NCBI RefSeq assembly: GCF_001269885.1
Contig: NZ_LHVH01000035.1
Location: 186,001 to 250,000, forward strand
Source of the DNA: Pseudomonas kilonensis
Lineage (GTDB): Bacteria > Pseudomonadota > Gammaproteobacteria > Pseudomonadales > Pseudomonadaceae
Length of the DNA stretch: 64,000 nucleotides
Reading direction: 5' to 3'
Shown: positions 50,754 through 60,775 of the stretch, piece after piece
Numbering within the stretch: position 1 is the stretch's first letter
Layout: each line of letters opens with the position of its first letter
Position numbers and translations under genes: made by a program
The notes under the pieces: model-generated
Database searches by the model: none
What the model saw: the letters and a program-made list of their open reading frames with translations, nothing else
Told to the model about the DNA's origin: nothing

Positions 50754-53700
50754 GGGTTTTGCTCCAGTACGCGATGCTGTCCAGCAGCACCGATTCCTGG
50801 TACGGCTTGCCCAGGTAGTCATTGACGCCGATGGCCATGGCGCGGTCGCGGTGTTTCTGGCCGGTGCGGGAAGTGATCATGATGATCGGCAAATGCGCCA
50901 GGCGCGGGTCGTTGCGCACTTGGCTGGCCACTTCGAAGCCGTCCATGCGCGGCATCTCGATGTCCAGCAGCATCAGGTCAGGCGCATGTTCGGCCAGCAG
51001 CGCCATGGCGTCCACGCCATCCTTGGCGGTCAGGACGTGCATGCCATGGCGCTCCAACAAGCGGCTGGTAACCTTGCGCACCGTCACCGAGTCGTCCACC
51101 ACCAGCACCAGCAACGGCCGTTGCGGTTCGCCCTCGCCTTCAGCCGGCACCTGGCGCCGCGGGACCTGATGGGGCAAGGCGCGGATCGGCGCCAGCAGGT
51201 CGAGAATCAACACCACCCGGCCGTCCCCCAGGATCGTCGCCCCGGACAGGCCCTGTACCGCCGAGAACTGCGGGCCGAGGCTCTTGACCACGATCTCCCG
51301 GGTCCCGACGGTAGCGTCCACCTGCACCGCGACATGCCGCTCGTTGCACTGCACCAGCAGCACCGGCAAGGGTTGGCTCTGGCCCAGCAGTTTCGGCCGG
51401 GCGCCGGTTTTCAGCAGTTCACCGAGGTAGCACAACTCGTAACGCTGCCCGGCGTAGGTGTAGGTCGGCGGATCGAGCTGGTAATAGCCGTCCAGTTCGG
51501 CGGGCAACACCCGGACAATGCTCTCGATGGTGTTCAGCGGGATCGCATACTGGTCTTCATGACAGTGCACCATCAACGCCCGGTTCACCGCCACGGTAAA
51601 CGGCAGGCGAATGCGGAAATGCACGCCCTGCCCCGGCGTGGAATCGATGACCATGCTGCCGCCCAATTGCCGCACTTCTTCGTGGACCACGTCCATGCCG
51701 ACGCCGCGCCCGGAGATCTGGGTGATTTTCTCGGCCGTGGAAAAGCCTGGTTGCAAGATGAACTGCAGCACGTCGCGGTCGCTGATGTCGCTGTCCGGCG
51801 CCAGCAAGCCACGCTTGATCGCCTTGTTCCGCACCGCCTCCAGCGGCACGCCGGCGCCGTCGTCGCGGATGTCGAAAATGATGTCGCCGCCTTCCCGGGA
51901 CAGGTCGAGGCTGATACGTCCTCGTGCCGGCTTGCCGGCGGCAATGCGTACGTCGGCCGGCTCCAGGCCGTGATCGACGGCATTGCGCAGCATATGTTCA
52001 AGAGGTGCAGCCATGCGCTCCAGGACGTTACGGTCCATTTCGCCGTCGGCATTGCCGACCAGGAATTCCACGTCCTTGCCCAGTTCCTGCGCCACTTGCC
52101 GGACGATGCGCTTGAGCCGGGGCAGCATGCGCTCGAACGGCACCATGCGCGTACGCATCAGGCCTTCCTGGAGCTCGGTGTTGATCCGCCCCTGCTGTTG
52201 CAGCAGGACCTCGGCATCGTGATTGCTGCGATCAAGGGTTTCCTTGAGCTCGAGCAAGTCCGAGGCGGACTCGAACAGTGCCCGGGACAACTGCTGCAAC
52301 TGGGAATGGCGGTCCATCTCCAGCGGGTCGAATTCTTCATAGCCCAGGCGCTCGGCCTCGACCTGTTGCCGGCTGAGAATCCGCCCCTGGGTTTCGGTAT
52401 CCAGGCGCCGCAACTGATCGCGCATGCGCTCGATGGTAGTTTCCATTTCGCCCAGGGCCACGTGCGCGTCGTTGACCTGCTGTTCGATGCGCCCACGGAA
52501 GATCGACGTTTCGCCCGCCAGGTTCACCAGGTCGTCGAGCAATTCGGCGGAGACCTTGACCATGTCCGCACCGTCGCCCGGAGCACTGGGATCGGGTCTT
52601 GCGGGCGCCGTTGGCGGTGCCACGACGGGCACCGGTTCCGGCGCCGATTCAGCCTGCGGCGCAGCGTTCTCCTGGGGATGATTCACCGCCTGGATCTGTG
52701 CGATCAGTCGGTCGGCCAGCGGGCACGGGTGGCCGGCGCGCACGGCGTCGAGCATCTGCGCCAGTCGGTCATGGCTGCTTTGCAATAAGGTGAACAGCGC
52801 CGGGGTCGGCTGGAGCAGGCCCGCTGACAGACCTTCGTAGAGGTTTTCCAGCTCGTGGGCCAGGTCGCCGATGGGGACGATTTCCACCATGCGCGCACCG
52901 CCCTTGAGGGTGTGCAAATCCCGTAGCAAGGTTTCCACGGCCTGGCGATTCGACGGTTCTTCCTGCCAGCGCAGCAGCGCCGCGCCCGAGCTGTCGAGGA
53001 TGTCGAAGCCTTCCTCAAGGAAGATCTCCAGCAACTCGGGATCATGGCCGGCGCCGTCGGCCCGGGCCGCTGCGCTCGTCTCGATGGCGTTCGGCTTGTC
53101 CTGGCGGAACCGTCGAATGGCGTCGATCAGCGCAACCGGATCGCCCAACGGCTGGCCCTGTTGCAACTGCCCAAGCAACAGGTCGAGGCGTTCATGGCTG
53201 CTGGTGAGCAGTTGTGCCAGTTCCTCGCTGTAGCTGTAGCGCCGGTCTACCAACCCTTCGTAAAGGTTTTCCAATTCCTGGGCCAGGTCGCTCACCGGCC
53301 GGATGTCGGCCATTCGCGCACCGCCCTTGAGGGTGTGCAAGTCACGTTGCAGCGAGGACAGCGGCGCACCGTTGTCCGGATCGGCCAACCAGCGCTGCAA
53401 GGCCTGGGCGGCGCTTTCGAGGATGTCCTGGGCTTCTTCGAGGAAAATCGCCGCGAGGTCATCTTCCATCGAGGTATCGACGGGCGCGTCACGCTCCATT
53501 TGCGCCGTCGCGTGGCCCAGTTCGCGGATGCTCAGGGTGCGGCTGCCGTCGCTGCGGATCAGGCCGGTGGCCGACGGATCGAGGCTCTCCTGGAGCAGGC
53601 GGCGCAAGGCTTGTACTCGCTCGGGCTGCGGATGCACATGCTGCCCGGCCGCCAGTTCATCGAGCATGTCGATCAGCGCTTCATGGGCGCGCTGGGCTTC

Positions 53701-56673
53701 CTGGAAAAATTCATCGCTGACCGCCAGGCTGCTTTCCTCTACCGCACCGTAGAGGTCGAGCAAGGCTTCGCAGAGTTCGTCCACCGGGTGCAAGTCGGCC
53801 AGGTGCGCGCCTTCGCCGAGGGTGGTCAGCTCATCGAGCAGCGCACTCAGTTCCTGGCCTTCGCCGGGGTGCTGCTGCCAGCGCTGCAAGAGGCTTTCGG
53901 CGTCCAGCAGAATGTCCATGCCCTGGGCGAGGAAGTTGTTGATCAGTTGCGGGGCGCGCTTGGTCCGCAGCGCTTTGTCCGGCGCACTGTTGGCGGCGTG
54001 CAGGCGCTCGGCCAGCAGGGCCTGGGCGCGCAGGATCAGATCCTCGGCCCCGGGGATCGGCGCCAGCGGCTCGCTGTGCAACTGGCGCAAGCCACGGCGC
54101 AGCAGCCCTTCGGCTTCCAGCAGCAATTCGACCTCATCCAGGTCGAGGGCAATCAGGTGCGCCCGGTATTCCCGGGCCAGCTCATCCATCGCCCCGGCCA
54201 GCTCGGCGATCGGCAGCACGCCGGCCATCGACGCGCTGCCCTTAAGGGTGTGCAAGGCCCGCTGCAACTCATCGCTGGCCTGCAAGGGCAGGTGGTCGGC
54301 CGACTGATCGAGAAAACGATTGAGGCTGGCGAGGTGGCCCTGGGCTTCGTTGTCGAAGATCTTCAACAGCAGCGGATCGAGTGCGGCCACGTCCTGCTCG
54401 TCTTCATCGTCCTCGTCGCCGCCCTTGGCCAGGACATGGGCGCGGGCGGCCAAGCGGTCGACGTCGTCGCGCTGGCGCTGGTGATTGGCCGCGAATTCGG
54501 CCACCAGGGCCGGCAACAACTGCACCGTGTCTTCGATCAACTGGCGGACCGAGGCCTGCGGCTCGACGCTGCGCTCCAGCACCCGGTTGAGCAGGTTTTC
54601 CACGGCCCAGGCCAGTTCACCCAGCACCAGCGCCCGGACCATCCGACCACTGCCCTTGAGGGTGTGGAAGGCCCGGCGCAGTTCGCTCAGGGCGCCGTGA
54701 TCGTCAGGATGCGCACTCCAGCGCGGCAGGTATTCACGCAGGACGTCCAGCACCTCGCCGGTTTCCTCGAGGAAGACTTCGCGTAACTCGTCGTCCACCG
54801 GACTTTCATCCACCGGTGGCGGCAACAGGCTGCCCGGGGTGCTCCTGGCCGGCGGATTGACCGCCGAGATCGGGCTGGCCAGCACCTCGGCCAAGGACTG
54901 CACCGTCTGCGGGTCATCCAGTTCCTGCAAGTCCTGCATGACCTGGGCTTCGTTGGGGCTCAACACATCGTCGAGCACCGGCACCCGCGCTTCGTCAGGG
55001 AAATAACCGAGCGCAGCCAGGCTCCGCTCGACCCCATCGAGCAACGGCTCGCCAGGGGTTTGCGGGTCCTCGCTCAAGCGCTCCAGGTAGTATTCGAGGC
55101 CGGTGATCACGTCGGCCAAGTGGTCGAGTTCTTCCCAACCCGGCTGGGCCTGGTCCAGCAGCAGATGCTCGCGGATGAAACCGTTGCAGGCCTCCACCAG
55201 GCTGGCGGCACGGCTCAGGGGAATCATCGCCAGCGCGCCGCGCACTTGGGTCAGCAGCGCCGGCAAGGGCTGCAGTTGTTCGCTGTTCCAGTCCGCGTCG
55301 ATGTAGTCGACGATCATGTCCTTGGCCTGTTGCAGGCAGGTGTGGGCTTCCTTGATGACGATCTGGTGGATCTGGGTCAGGTCGGTGGTGGGCAGGTGGG
55401 TGTCTTCGCGGCTCTCGGGCTCGACGGTGCCGACCATGCCGGCCAGGGTCGCCTCGACGTAGAGCAAGGCCCCGGCGACGTCCATGAGGGTCGCGTCATC
55501 CGGCTCGCGCTGGCCCTGGGCGAGGCTCAGGACCACCGCCAGTTGATCGATGATGACCTTGCGCGGCTGGCCGAAACCGAGCACCGCCAGGGTGTCGGCG
55601 ATCTGCCGCAGCGGCGCCAACAGGCTGTCCAGCTCCGAGGCGTGCTGGCGATCGCTGCGCACGAACAGGTCCAGGCGCTCCTTGACCCGTACCAGTTCCT
55701 CGCACAGCGCGGCGAGCACCGAGCGCATGGCATCGCGGTCGGGCCCGGCCAGGCGCGCGCGTTCTTCGTCGACCATGGCGCTGTCGGGTAGCGCGTCGTC
55801 CAGTGAGTAGCGTTCTTTCATGATCTGCATCTGCCCGCTGGGATGTTCGGCCTTGGCAATATAGAACAACAAACTCTTGAGCAGGTGGGGCGGTGCCGGC
55901 TGATTGATGCCTGGCATGCCTTGGTCCAGCAGGCGCTTGAGTTCCTTGTCGGCTTCCTTGAACAGGCTGCGCAGCGCCGGGCTGTTGGTAATGCGCCCGT
56001 CACGCATGCCTTCGACCAGCGCCGAGGCCACCTGCCATAACGCATTGAGAGGCGCCCCAGTACACAAGGTTTCCAGGCGATGGAAGACCTTGGCCAGGTA
56101 ACCGAGGTGGGTTGCGTCATCCTGTTCGCGCAGCAGGCCCACCAGGGCCACTTGCAGGGTCTGGCGCAATTTGCGCAAGGTGTTTGGCAGGTCAGCGGGT
56201 TCGAGGCGCTGCAAGTCCTGGTCGCTGAGCGGCGCAATATCGGGCAACTCGGGGCTGAACAGGCTGGTTTCCGACAACAGGCTCTCGCCCCGGGCACTGC
56301 GCAGGTCGTTGATCAGGGGCAGCACCACCAGCGGCAGGTCGCGACGGGCACCTTGTACGCGGTCCAGGTAGATCGGCAACTGCCCCAGGGCCTGGCTCAA
56401 CAGGCTGATGGCTTCGTCGCGATGGGTGACGCGGTTGTCCTGCAGGGCGGCGCACAGCTGCTCCATCTCCTCGGCCAGCAACGCCGCACCGTAGAACTCG
56501 ACCATCTGCAGGCCGCCGTGGACCTGGTGAATACAGGCCAGGCATTGCCCGAGGGCATCCGACGCCTGCGGATCGTCCACCAGGCGGTTGAGGGCCAGAT
56601 GAGCCTGCTTCAGCGTTTCGGCAATCTCGCCCTTGACCCATTCCAGGGCCACGTAGTCGTGCCGATCACCCAT
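50746..56673 (-). CDS. chpA: ChpA-type multi-HPt hybrid chemotaxis histidine kinase
   Basis: Giant CheA-like kinase controlling type IV pili. Its 1975 residues carry several phosphotransfer modules: N-terminal HQVHGG (H49/H52), then HTLKG motifs near residues 670, 808, 1113 and 1254. There are also degenerate copies (QVRGALAM near 474, TTLGEGAH near 950) where His is replaced, like the TPt/SPt modules of ChpA. The dimerisation and ATPase domains (HMLRNAVDHGLE near 1560, DDGAGV, GRGVGMDVV), a CheW domain and a C-terminal receiver (D1904 in LLDIEMPRMDG) follow. P. aeruginosa ChpA is about 500 residues longer (2472, as I recall). The ATG at 56673 has GGAG upstream. Confidence 0.95.
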   Translation of the reverse strand: MGDRHDYVALEWVKGEIAETLKQAHLALNRLVDDPQASDALGQCLACIHQVHGGLQMVEFYGAALLAEEMEQLCAALQDNRVTHRDEAISLLSQALGQLPIYLDRVQGARRDLPLVVLPLINDLRSARGESLLSETSLFSPELPDIAPLSDQDLQRLEPADLPNTLRKLRQTLQVALVGLLREQDDATHLGYLAKVFHRLETLCTGAPLNALWQVASALVEGMRDGRITNSPALRSLFKEADKELKRLLDQGMPGINQPAPPHLLKSLLFYIAKAEHPSGQMQIMKERYSLDDALPDSAMVDEERARLAGPDRDAMRSVLAALCEELVRVKERLDLFVRSDRQHASELDSLLAPLRQIADTLAVLGFGQPRKVIIDQLAVVLSLAQGQREPDDATLMDVAGALLYVEATLAGMVGTVEPESREDTHLPTTDLTQIHQIVIKEAHTCLQQAKDMIVDYIDADWNSEQLQPLPALLTQVRGALAMIPLSRAASLVEACNGFIREHLLLDQAQPGWEELDHLADVITGLEYYLERLSEDPQTPGEPLLDGVERSLAALGYFPDEARVPVLDDVLSPNEAQVMQDLQELDDPQTVQSLAEVLASPISAVNPPARSTPGSLLPPPVDESPVDDELREVFLEETGEVLDVLREYLPRWSAHPDDHGALSELRRAFHTLKGSGRMVRALVLGELAWAVENLLNRVLERSVEPQASVRQLIEDTVQLLPALVAEFAANHQRQRDDVDRLAARAHVLAKGGDEDDEDEQDVAALDPLLLKIFDNEAQGHLASLNRFLDQSADHLPLQASDELQRALHTLKGSASMAGVLPIAELAGAMDELAREYRAHLIALDLDEVELLLEAEGLLRRGLRQLHSEPLAPIPGAEDLILRAQALLAERLHAANSAPDKALRTKRAPQLINNFLAQGMDILLDAESLLQRWQQHPGEGQELSALLDELTTLGEGAHLADLHPVDELCEALLDLYGAVEESSLAVSDEFFQEAQRAHEALIDMLDELAAGQHVHPQPERVQALRRLLQESLDPSATGLIRSDGSRTLSIRELGHATAQMERDAPVDTSMEDDLAAIFLEEAQDILESAAQALQRWLADPDNGAPLSSLQRDLHTLKGGARMADIRPVSDLAQELENLYEGLVDRRYSYSEELAQLLTSSHERLDLLLGQLQQGQPLGDPVALIDAIRRFRQDKPNAIETSAAARADGAGHDPELLEIFLEEGFDILDSSGAALLRWQEEPSNRQAVETLLRDLHTLKGGARMVEIVPIGDLAHELENLYEGLSAGLLQPTPALFTLLQSSHDRLAQMLDAVRAGHPCPLADRLIAQIQAVNHPQENAAPQAESAPEPVPVVAPPTAPARPDPSAPGDGADMVKVSAELLDDLVNLAGETSIFRGRIEQQVNDAHVALGEMETTIERMRDQLRRLDTETQGRILSRQQVEAERLGYEEFDPLEMDRHSQLQQLSRALFESASDLLELKETLDRSNHDAEVLLQQQGRINTELQEGLMRTRMVPFERMLPRLKRIVRQVAQELGKDVEFLVGNADGEMDRNVLERMAAPLEHMLRNAVDHGLEPADVRIAAGKPARGRISLDLSREGGDIIFDIRDDGAGVPLEAVRNKAIKRGLLAPDSDISDRDVLQFILQPGFSTAEKITQISGRGVGMDVVHEEVRQLGGSMVIDSTPGQGVHFRIRLPFTVAVNRALMVHCHEDQYAIPLNTIESIVRVLPAELDGYYQLDPPTYTYAGQRYELCYLGELLKTGARPKLLGQSQPLPVLLVQCNERHVAVQVDATVGTREIVVKSLGPQFSAVQGLSGATILGDGRVVLILDLLAPIRALPHQVPRRQVPAEGEGEPQRPLLVLVVDDSVTVRKVTSRLLERHGMHVLTAKDGVDAMALLAEHAPDLMLLDIEMPRMDGFEVASQVRNDPRLAHLPIIMITSRTGQKHRDRAMAIGVNDYLGKPYQESVLLDSIAYWSKTHA

Positions 56674-56718
56674 AACCACTCCAAATCAACAGTCATATCC
56701 CCAGAGCAAATCAGCTCT

Positions 56719-56848
56719 TGTGGCGAGGGGATTTATCCCCGCTGGGCTGCGAAGCGGCCCCCTGCAATGCAGAATCCAACATCTATGTCCCAGACTGGCT
56801 ATTTTGGGACTGCTTCGCAGTCCAGCGGGGATAAATCCCCTCGCCACA
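56719..56848. repeat. Inverted repeat pair, GTGGCGAGGGG family, between chpA and pilJ
   Basis: Long inverted repeat: TGTGGCGAGGGGATTTATCC at the left and ATAAATCCCCTCGCCACA at the right. It occupies the spacer where pilK sits in P. aeruginosa. Confidence 0.9.
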
Positions 56849-56895
56849 AAAGCTTCCTCGCCACACGCCCCTTCTCAATATGCAGATCCGGCCAG

Positions 56896-58956
56896 TCACG
56901 ACTTGTCCTCATCCACCACAGGTGCCGTCGGCAACGTGAACCCCGACACCGAACGACGCAGCTGGCTGGCCATTTTCGCCAGGTTGCCAATGCTCTCGGC
57001 GGTGGCGGTGGAACCGGACGAGGTCTGCGAGGTGATCTGCTGGATCACGTTCATGGTCAAGGAAATCTGCCCAGCCGAGGTGGTCTGTTGTTGCGCCGCG
57101 TTGGAAATGCTCTGGATCAGCGCCGCCAGGGTCTTGGACACGCCTTCGATTTCCTCCAGGGCGACACCGGCGTCCTGGGCCAGTCGCGCACCGCGCACCA
57201 CTTCGGTGGTGGTCTGCTCCATGGAAATCACCGCCTCGTTGGTGTCGGCCTGGATCGCCCGCACCAGGGTCTCGATTTGCCGGGTCGCCGCCGAAGAGCG
57301 CTCGGCCAGGCGCTGCACTTCATCGGCCACCACCGCGAACCCGCGCCCGGCATCACCGGCCATGGACGCCTGGATGGCGGCATTGAGGGCCAGGATGTTG
57401 GTCTGGTCGGCGATGTCGTCGATCAGGCTGACAATGTCGCCAATTTCCTGGGATGACTCACCCAGGCGCTTGATGCGCTTGGCGGTGTCCTGGATCTGCT
57501 CGCGAATGTTGTCCATGCCATGAATGGTGTTGTGCACCACCTCGTTGCCCTTGTTGGCAATCTCCACCGACCGCTCGGCCACCGCCGACGACTCGGCGGC
57601 ATTGGCCGACACCTGGTCGATGGACTGGGCCATTTCATTAATTGAAGTCGAAGCTTCGGAAATTTGCTGGGCCTGGTGCTCGGAGGCCTGGGCCAGGTGC
57701 ATCGCCGTGGCCTGGGTTTCCTGCACCGCAGCGGCGACCTGGCCGGCGGTGAGGTTGATGGTCGCCACCAGGTCGCGCAGTTGGTCCACCGAGTAATTGA
57801 TGGAGTCGGCGATGGTGCCGGTGAAGTCCTCGGTGACCGAGGCCGTGACGGTCAGGTCGCCATCGGCCAGGTCTTCGATCTCATCCAGCAACCGCATGAT
57901 CGCGTTCTGGTTGCGCTCGTTCTTTTGTGCGGTTTCGTGCAACTGGCGATTGGTTTCGCGGACCATCACCAGGCCAATCAGGATGATCGACATCAGCGCC
58001 AGCAAACCCAGCACATAGCCGCCGATGGTATTGATGGAGCGCCCGCCGGCGAGGTTTTCGAAGGCCGTGGCCAGGTGCGAAGCCTCATCAAGCAGGGTCT
58101 GCGACAGGTTGAAGATGTTGCCGGCCGATTCGCGGACCTTGAACAGCTCCGGGGAGGTCTCGAGGATTTCGTCCACCGAACCGGAGACGAACTCGAAGAG
58201 CTCGCTGATTTCGCTCAGGCGTGCCCGGGCATCGCGGTCCTGGACCTGGGATATCTTCAGGGCCGGGTCACCTTGCAACATGCCATTGAGCACCTGGCCA
58301 AAACGCGCGGCGTCGCGACCGAAGGTGTCGGCGGCCTGGCTGGCGTTTTCGTCCCCCGCCAGCACGGTATTCACCGCGCCGAGAATCCGTTCGGCCAGCA
58401 GCGACTGGCGCTGGGCCATGGCCACCTGGGCGGCCGGCGCGCCGCGTTGCAGCAGGATCTCGACGACTTTTTCGTACTCGACCTGCAACTGCGGCACGGT
58501 TTCGGCCAGGGTCGCCGCCACCTGATGCAGCGACAACACGGTCTGTTCGCTGGAGAGGATGGCATCGGTGTTCTTGAGCAGGCGCTCCCAATCCAGCTGC
58601 ACGGCGCGCATCTGCGGACGCAGGGTGGCCGGCGCAGGGGGCAGGCCGGTCACCGGGTCGCCCTGTTTCAGGGAGCCCCAGCGCTGAGCGAAGTCATTGC
58701 GCGCATCGCTCAGCAGCTTGAACGCCGCGGGCTTGCCGGCGGCGGCCTCGGTGGCGTTCTTGGCGATGCGCTGGGACAGCACCCGCAGCTCACCGGCATG
58801 GCCGATGTACTGTTTGTCATAGGTGGATTGGGTGTTGAGGTAGGCGAAGTTGGCGAACAGCAGCATGATGAAGACGATCAGCGCGACGAACAGCACGATG
58901 ATCTGCGAACGACTGCGCGACGCTTCCAGTGGCTTGCCTGTTTTTGCTTTGATCAT
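56896..58956 (-). CDS. pilJ: PilJ, methyl-accepting chemotaxis protein of the Pil-Chp system
   Basis: Membrane chemoreceptor that signals to ChpA through the CheW-like proteins. The 686-residue protein has TM1 at about 19-40 (QIIVLFVALIVFIMLLFANFAYL), a periplasmic PilJ-type double sensor domain, TM2 near 305 (GYVLGLLALMSIILIGLVMV), a HAMP region, and a signalling tip DQTNILALNAAIQ...GRGFAVVADEVQRLAERS as in PilJ proteins. The ATG at 58956 (MIKAKTGKPL) is chosen because it places TM1 correctly. No methyltransferase gene (pilK) follows, so its adaptation sites may be unused. Confidence 0.95.
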   Translation of the reverse strand: MIKAKTGKPLEASRSRSQIIVLFVALIVFIMLLFANFAYLNTQSTYDKQYIGHAGELRVLSQRIAKNATEAAAGKPAAFKLLSDARNDFAQRWGSLKQGDPVTGLPPAPATLRPQMRAVQLDWERLLKNTDAILSSEQTVLSLHQVAATLAETVPQLQVEYEKVVEILLQRGAPAAQVAMAQRQSLLAERILGAVNTVLAGDENASQAADTFGRDAARFGQVLNGMLQGDPALKISQVQDRDARARLSEISELFEFVSGSVDEILETSPELFKVRESAGNIFNLSQTLLDEASHLATAFENLAGGRSINTIGGYVLGLLALMSIILIGLVMVRETNRQLHETAQKNERNQNAIMRLLDEIEDLADGDLTVTASVTEDFTGTIADSINYSVDQLRDLVATINLTAGQVAAAVQETQATAMHLAQASEHQAQQISEASTSINEMAQSIDQVSANAAESSAVAERSVEIANKGNEVVHNTIHGMDNIREQIQDTAKRIKRLGESSQEIGDIVSLIDDIADQTNILALNAAIQASMAGDAGRGFAVVADEVQRLAERSSAATRQIETLVRAIQADTNEAVISMEQTTTEVVRGARLAQDAGVALEEIEGVSKTLAALIQSISNAAQQQTTSAGQISLTMNVIQQITSQTSSGSTATAESIGNLAKMASQLRRSVSGFTLPTAPVVDEDKS

Positions 58957-59035
58957 CGGTTCTCGCCTGTACTGCCCAATCCAACTTACTGCCATTAACT
59001 GTAGTGTTGTGCAGTCTGCTCAATCAGTGTGGCTC

Positions 59036-59136
59036 TGTGGGAGCAAGGCTTGCCCGCGATGAGAACGACACAGTTTTTTCGTCAACCGAGGCGCCGCCAT
59101 CGCGAGCAAGCTTTGCTCCCACAGGTTTGCTCCCAC
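59036..59136. repeat. REPIN between pilJ and pilI
   Basis: Arms TGTGGGAGCAAGGCTTGCCC and CGCGAGCAAGCTTTGCTCCC around a loop with GTTTTTTCGTC; a second short REP end follows. Confidence 0.9.
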
Positions 59137-59158
59137 AAAGGGCCTGCGCTGCATCTCG

Positions 59159-59698
59159 TTAAATCGCCACATCCATGAACCCCGGCGACCGCGCCAGGGC
59201 AAACGGGCTGAACACTTGCCACTCGCGCTCGCCGCCAAACCGGCCCTTGACGAAGGCCGCTTCCGGGCCGTCGAGGTCGTCCACCAGCGTCGGTTCCAGG
59301 CTGTCCTGGGAGAAATGCTGCAGCCCAAGGACCTCGTCCACCAGCAACCCGGCGAACACCTCGTCGTGGTCCACCACCAGCACGCGCCGCTGCTTGCGCA
59401 CGCTCGACAGCTCATGGCCGAAGAACCCGCACAAGTCCATCAACGGCAACAAACGCCCGCGCAGGTTAGCTACGCCACGCACCCACGGCTTGACCCCGGG
59501 CAAATGCGTGTGACGTGGTTCGTGCAGCACTTCGCTGACTTCGCCCATCGGCGCCACGTACCAGTGCTCGCCCAGGCGAAAGCCGATGCCGCTCCAACCG
59601 GCGCGATGGGTTGGCTGGGAGGGCAGGTCCGCCCCCAGCAACCGGCAGCGCCGGTCGATCTGCAGCAGCAGTTCGAATGCGGTCAGGGATTGGCTCAT
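59159..59698 (-). CDS. pilI: PilI, CheW-like coupling protein
   Basis: Coupling protein of 179 residues between PilJ and ChpA. The CheW domain shows GIGFRLGEHWYVAPMGEVSEVL, VRGVANLRGRLLPLMDLCGFFGHE and VVDHDEVFAGLLVDEVLGLQHF. Its N-terminal helix (MSQSLTAFELLLQIDRRCRLLGADLP) is typical of PilI. It lies ten bases after pilH, with pilJ next after a REPIN. Confidence 0.93.
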   Translation of the reverse strand: MSQSLTAFELLLQIDRRCRLLGADLPSQPTHRAGWSGIGFRLGEHWYVAPMGEVSEVLHEPRHTHLPGVKPWVRGVANLRGRLLPLMDLCGFFGHELSSVRKQRRVLVVDHDEVFAGLLVDEVLGLQHFSQDSLEPTLVDDLDGPEAAFVKGRFGGEREWQVFSPFALARSPGFMDVAI

Positions 59699-59708
59699 GG
59701 CCGCGCCG

Positions 59709-60074
59709 TCAGCCCGCCAGTACTTTGTTCAGGGTCGCGATCAGGGTTTCTTCGTCCACCGGCTTGGTCAGGTAGTCCTTCGCCCCTTGGCGCGTGCCCC
59801 AGACCTTGTCGGTGTCCTGGTCCTTGGTGGTGATGATGATCACGGGGATGTGGCCGGTGTCCGGGTCCTTGGTCAGCTGGCGCGTGGCCTGGAAACCGTT
59901 GAGGCCGGGCATGACGATGTCCATCAGCACCGCATCGGGTTTTTCCTGGCGGGCCAGGGCCACGCCATCGGCGCCATTCTCGGCCTTCAGGACCTCGTGG
60001 CCGTGCTTTTCCAGCATGCCGGTCAGTTTGTACATTTCAGTCGGCGAATCATCGACGATCAGAACTCGTGCCAT
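59709..60074 (-). CDS. pilH: PilH, single-domain response regulator
   Basis: CheY-like receiver of 121 residues that controls pilus retraction (PilT) downstream of ChpA. ARVLIVDDSPTEMYKL carries the acidic pocket, LMDIVMPGLNG the phospho-acceptor Asp and YLTKPVDEETL the conserved Lys. The ATG at 60074 has GGGGAA upstream. It forms a run with pilG (49 bases upstream) and pilI. Confidence 0.95.
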   Translation of the reverse strand: MARVLIVDDSPTEMYKLTGMLEKHGHEVLKAENGADGVALARQEKPDAVLMDIVMPGLNGFQATRQLTKDPDTGHIPVIIITTKDQDTDKVWGTRQGAKDYLTKPVDEETLIATLNKVLAG

Positions 60075-60122
60075 GGTGTTCCCCATTTTCTTGTTGACCC
60101 CAGGCCCGTTGGCCAAGTGTCA

Positions 60123-60551
60123 TTAATGTGCCTGGTGCGGCTGGACAGCGGCAAAGCCCGGAACATGGGCCTGTATCGCGCCCAGCAGTTCTTCCTTGCT
60201 GAACGGCTTGGTCAAAAACTGATCGGAACCGACGATGCGTCCCTTGGCCTTGTCGAACAACCCGTCGCGGGACGACAGCATGATCACCGGCGTGGCCTTG
60301 AACGCACTGTTGTTCTTGATCAGGGCACAGGTCTGGTAGCCATCCAGGCGCGGCATCATGATGTCGACAAAAATGATGCCCGGATGATGGTCGGCGATCT
60401 TGGCCAGGGCATCGAAGCCATCGACGGCCGTGATCACCTCGCAGCCCACGTTGCGCAGCAAGGTTTCGGCGGTGCGGCGGATGGTCTTCGAGTCGTCGAT
60501 GACCATGACCTTCAAGGCGCTGGGTTGCTGCTGCGTGAGATGCTCTGCCAT
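60123..60551 (-). CDS. pilG: PilG, single-domain response regulator
   Basis: CheY-like receiver of 142 residues, thought to promote pilus extension through PilB. The core LKVMVIDDSKTIRRTAETLL, FVDIMMPRLDGYQTCALIKN and FLTKPFSKEELLGAI is almost identical to P. aeruginosa PilG as I recall. It is the first gene of pilGHIJ-chpA-chpC, divergent from gshB. No strong Shine-Dalgarno is visible before the ATG at 60551. Confidence 0.94.
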   Translation of the reverse strand: MAEHLTQQQPSALKVMVIDDSKTIRRTAETLLRNVGCEVITAVDGFDALAKIADHHPGIIFVDIMMPRLDGYQTCALIKNNSAFKATPVIMLSSRDGLFDKAKGRIVGSDQFLTKPFSKEELLGAIQAHVPGFAAVQPHQAH

Positions 60552-60775
60552 TGCCACTGCGAACCGGTTTTTAACGCGTAAGTGTGATCGACAGCGCAAA
60601 CCCTTGATGTTCAAGGCCCGCACGTCACATGGCAGCCTTTTTAGCACAGTCTCCATCGCCGATCTATCGGCCGCTCGGCGCGGTGGTTTTTCCTTGACCG
60701 CCAATCTTCCGGGCGCCACTCTGACGCCACTTTTTCGCACCAATATGTGCCCATCACATTTCGAGGAACCAAGCC

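Noticed and set aside
50752..52788. Long plus-strand open frames over chpA
   Set aside because: Antisense shadows of the kinase and receiver domains.
56674..56895. pilK remnant between chpA and pilJ
   Set aside because: Only an inverted repeat is present; no methyltransferase motif is readable in any frame.
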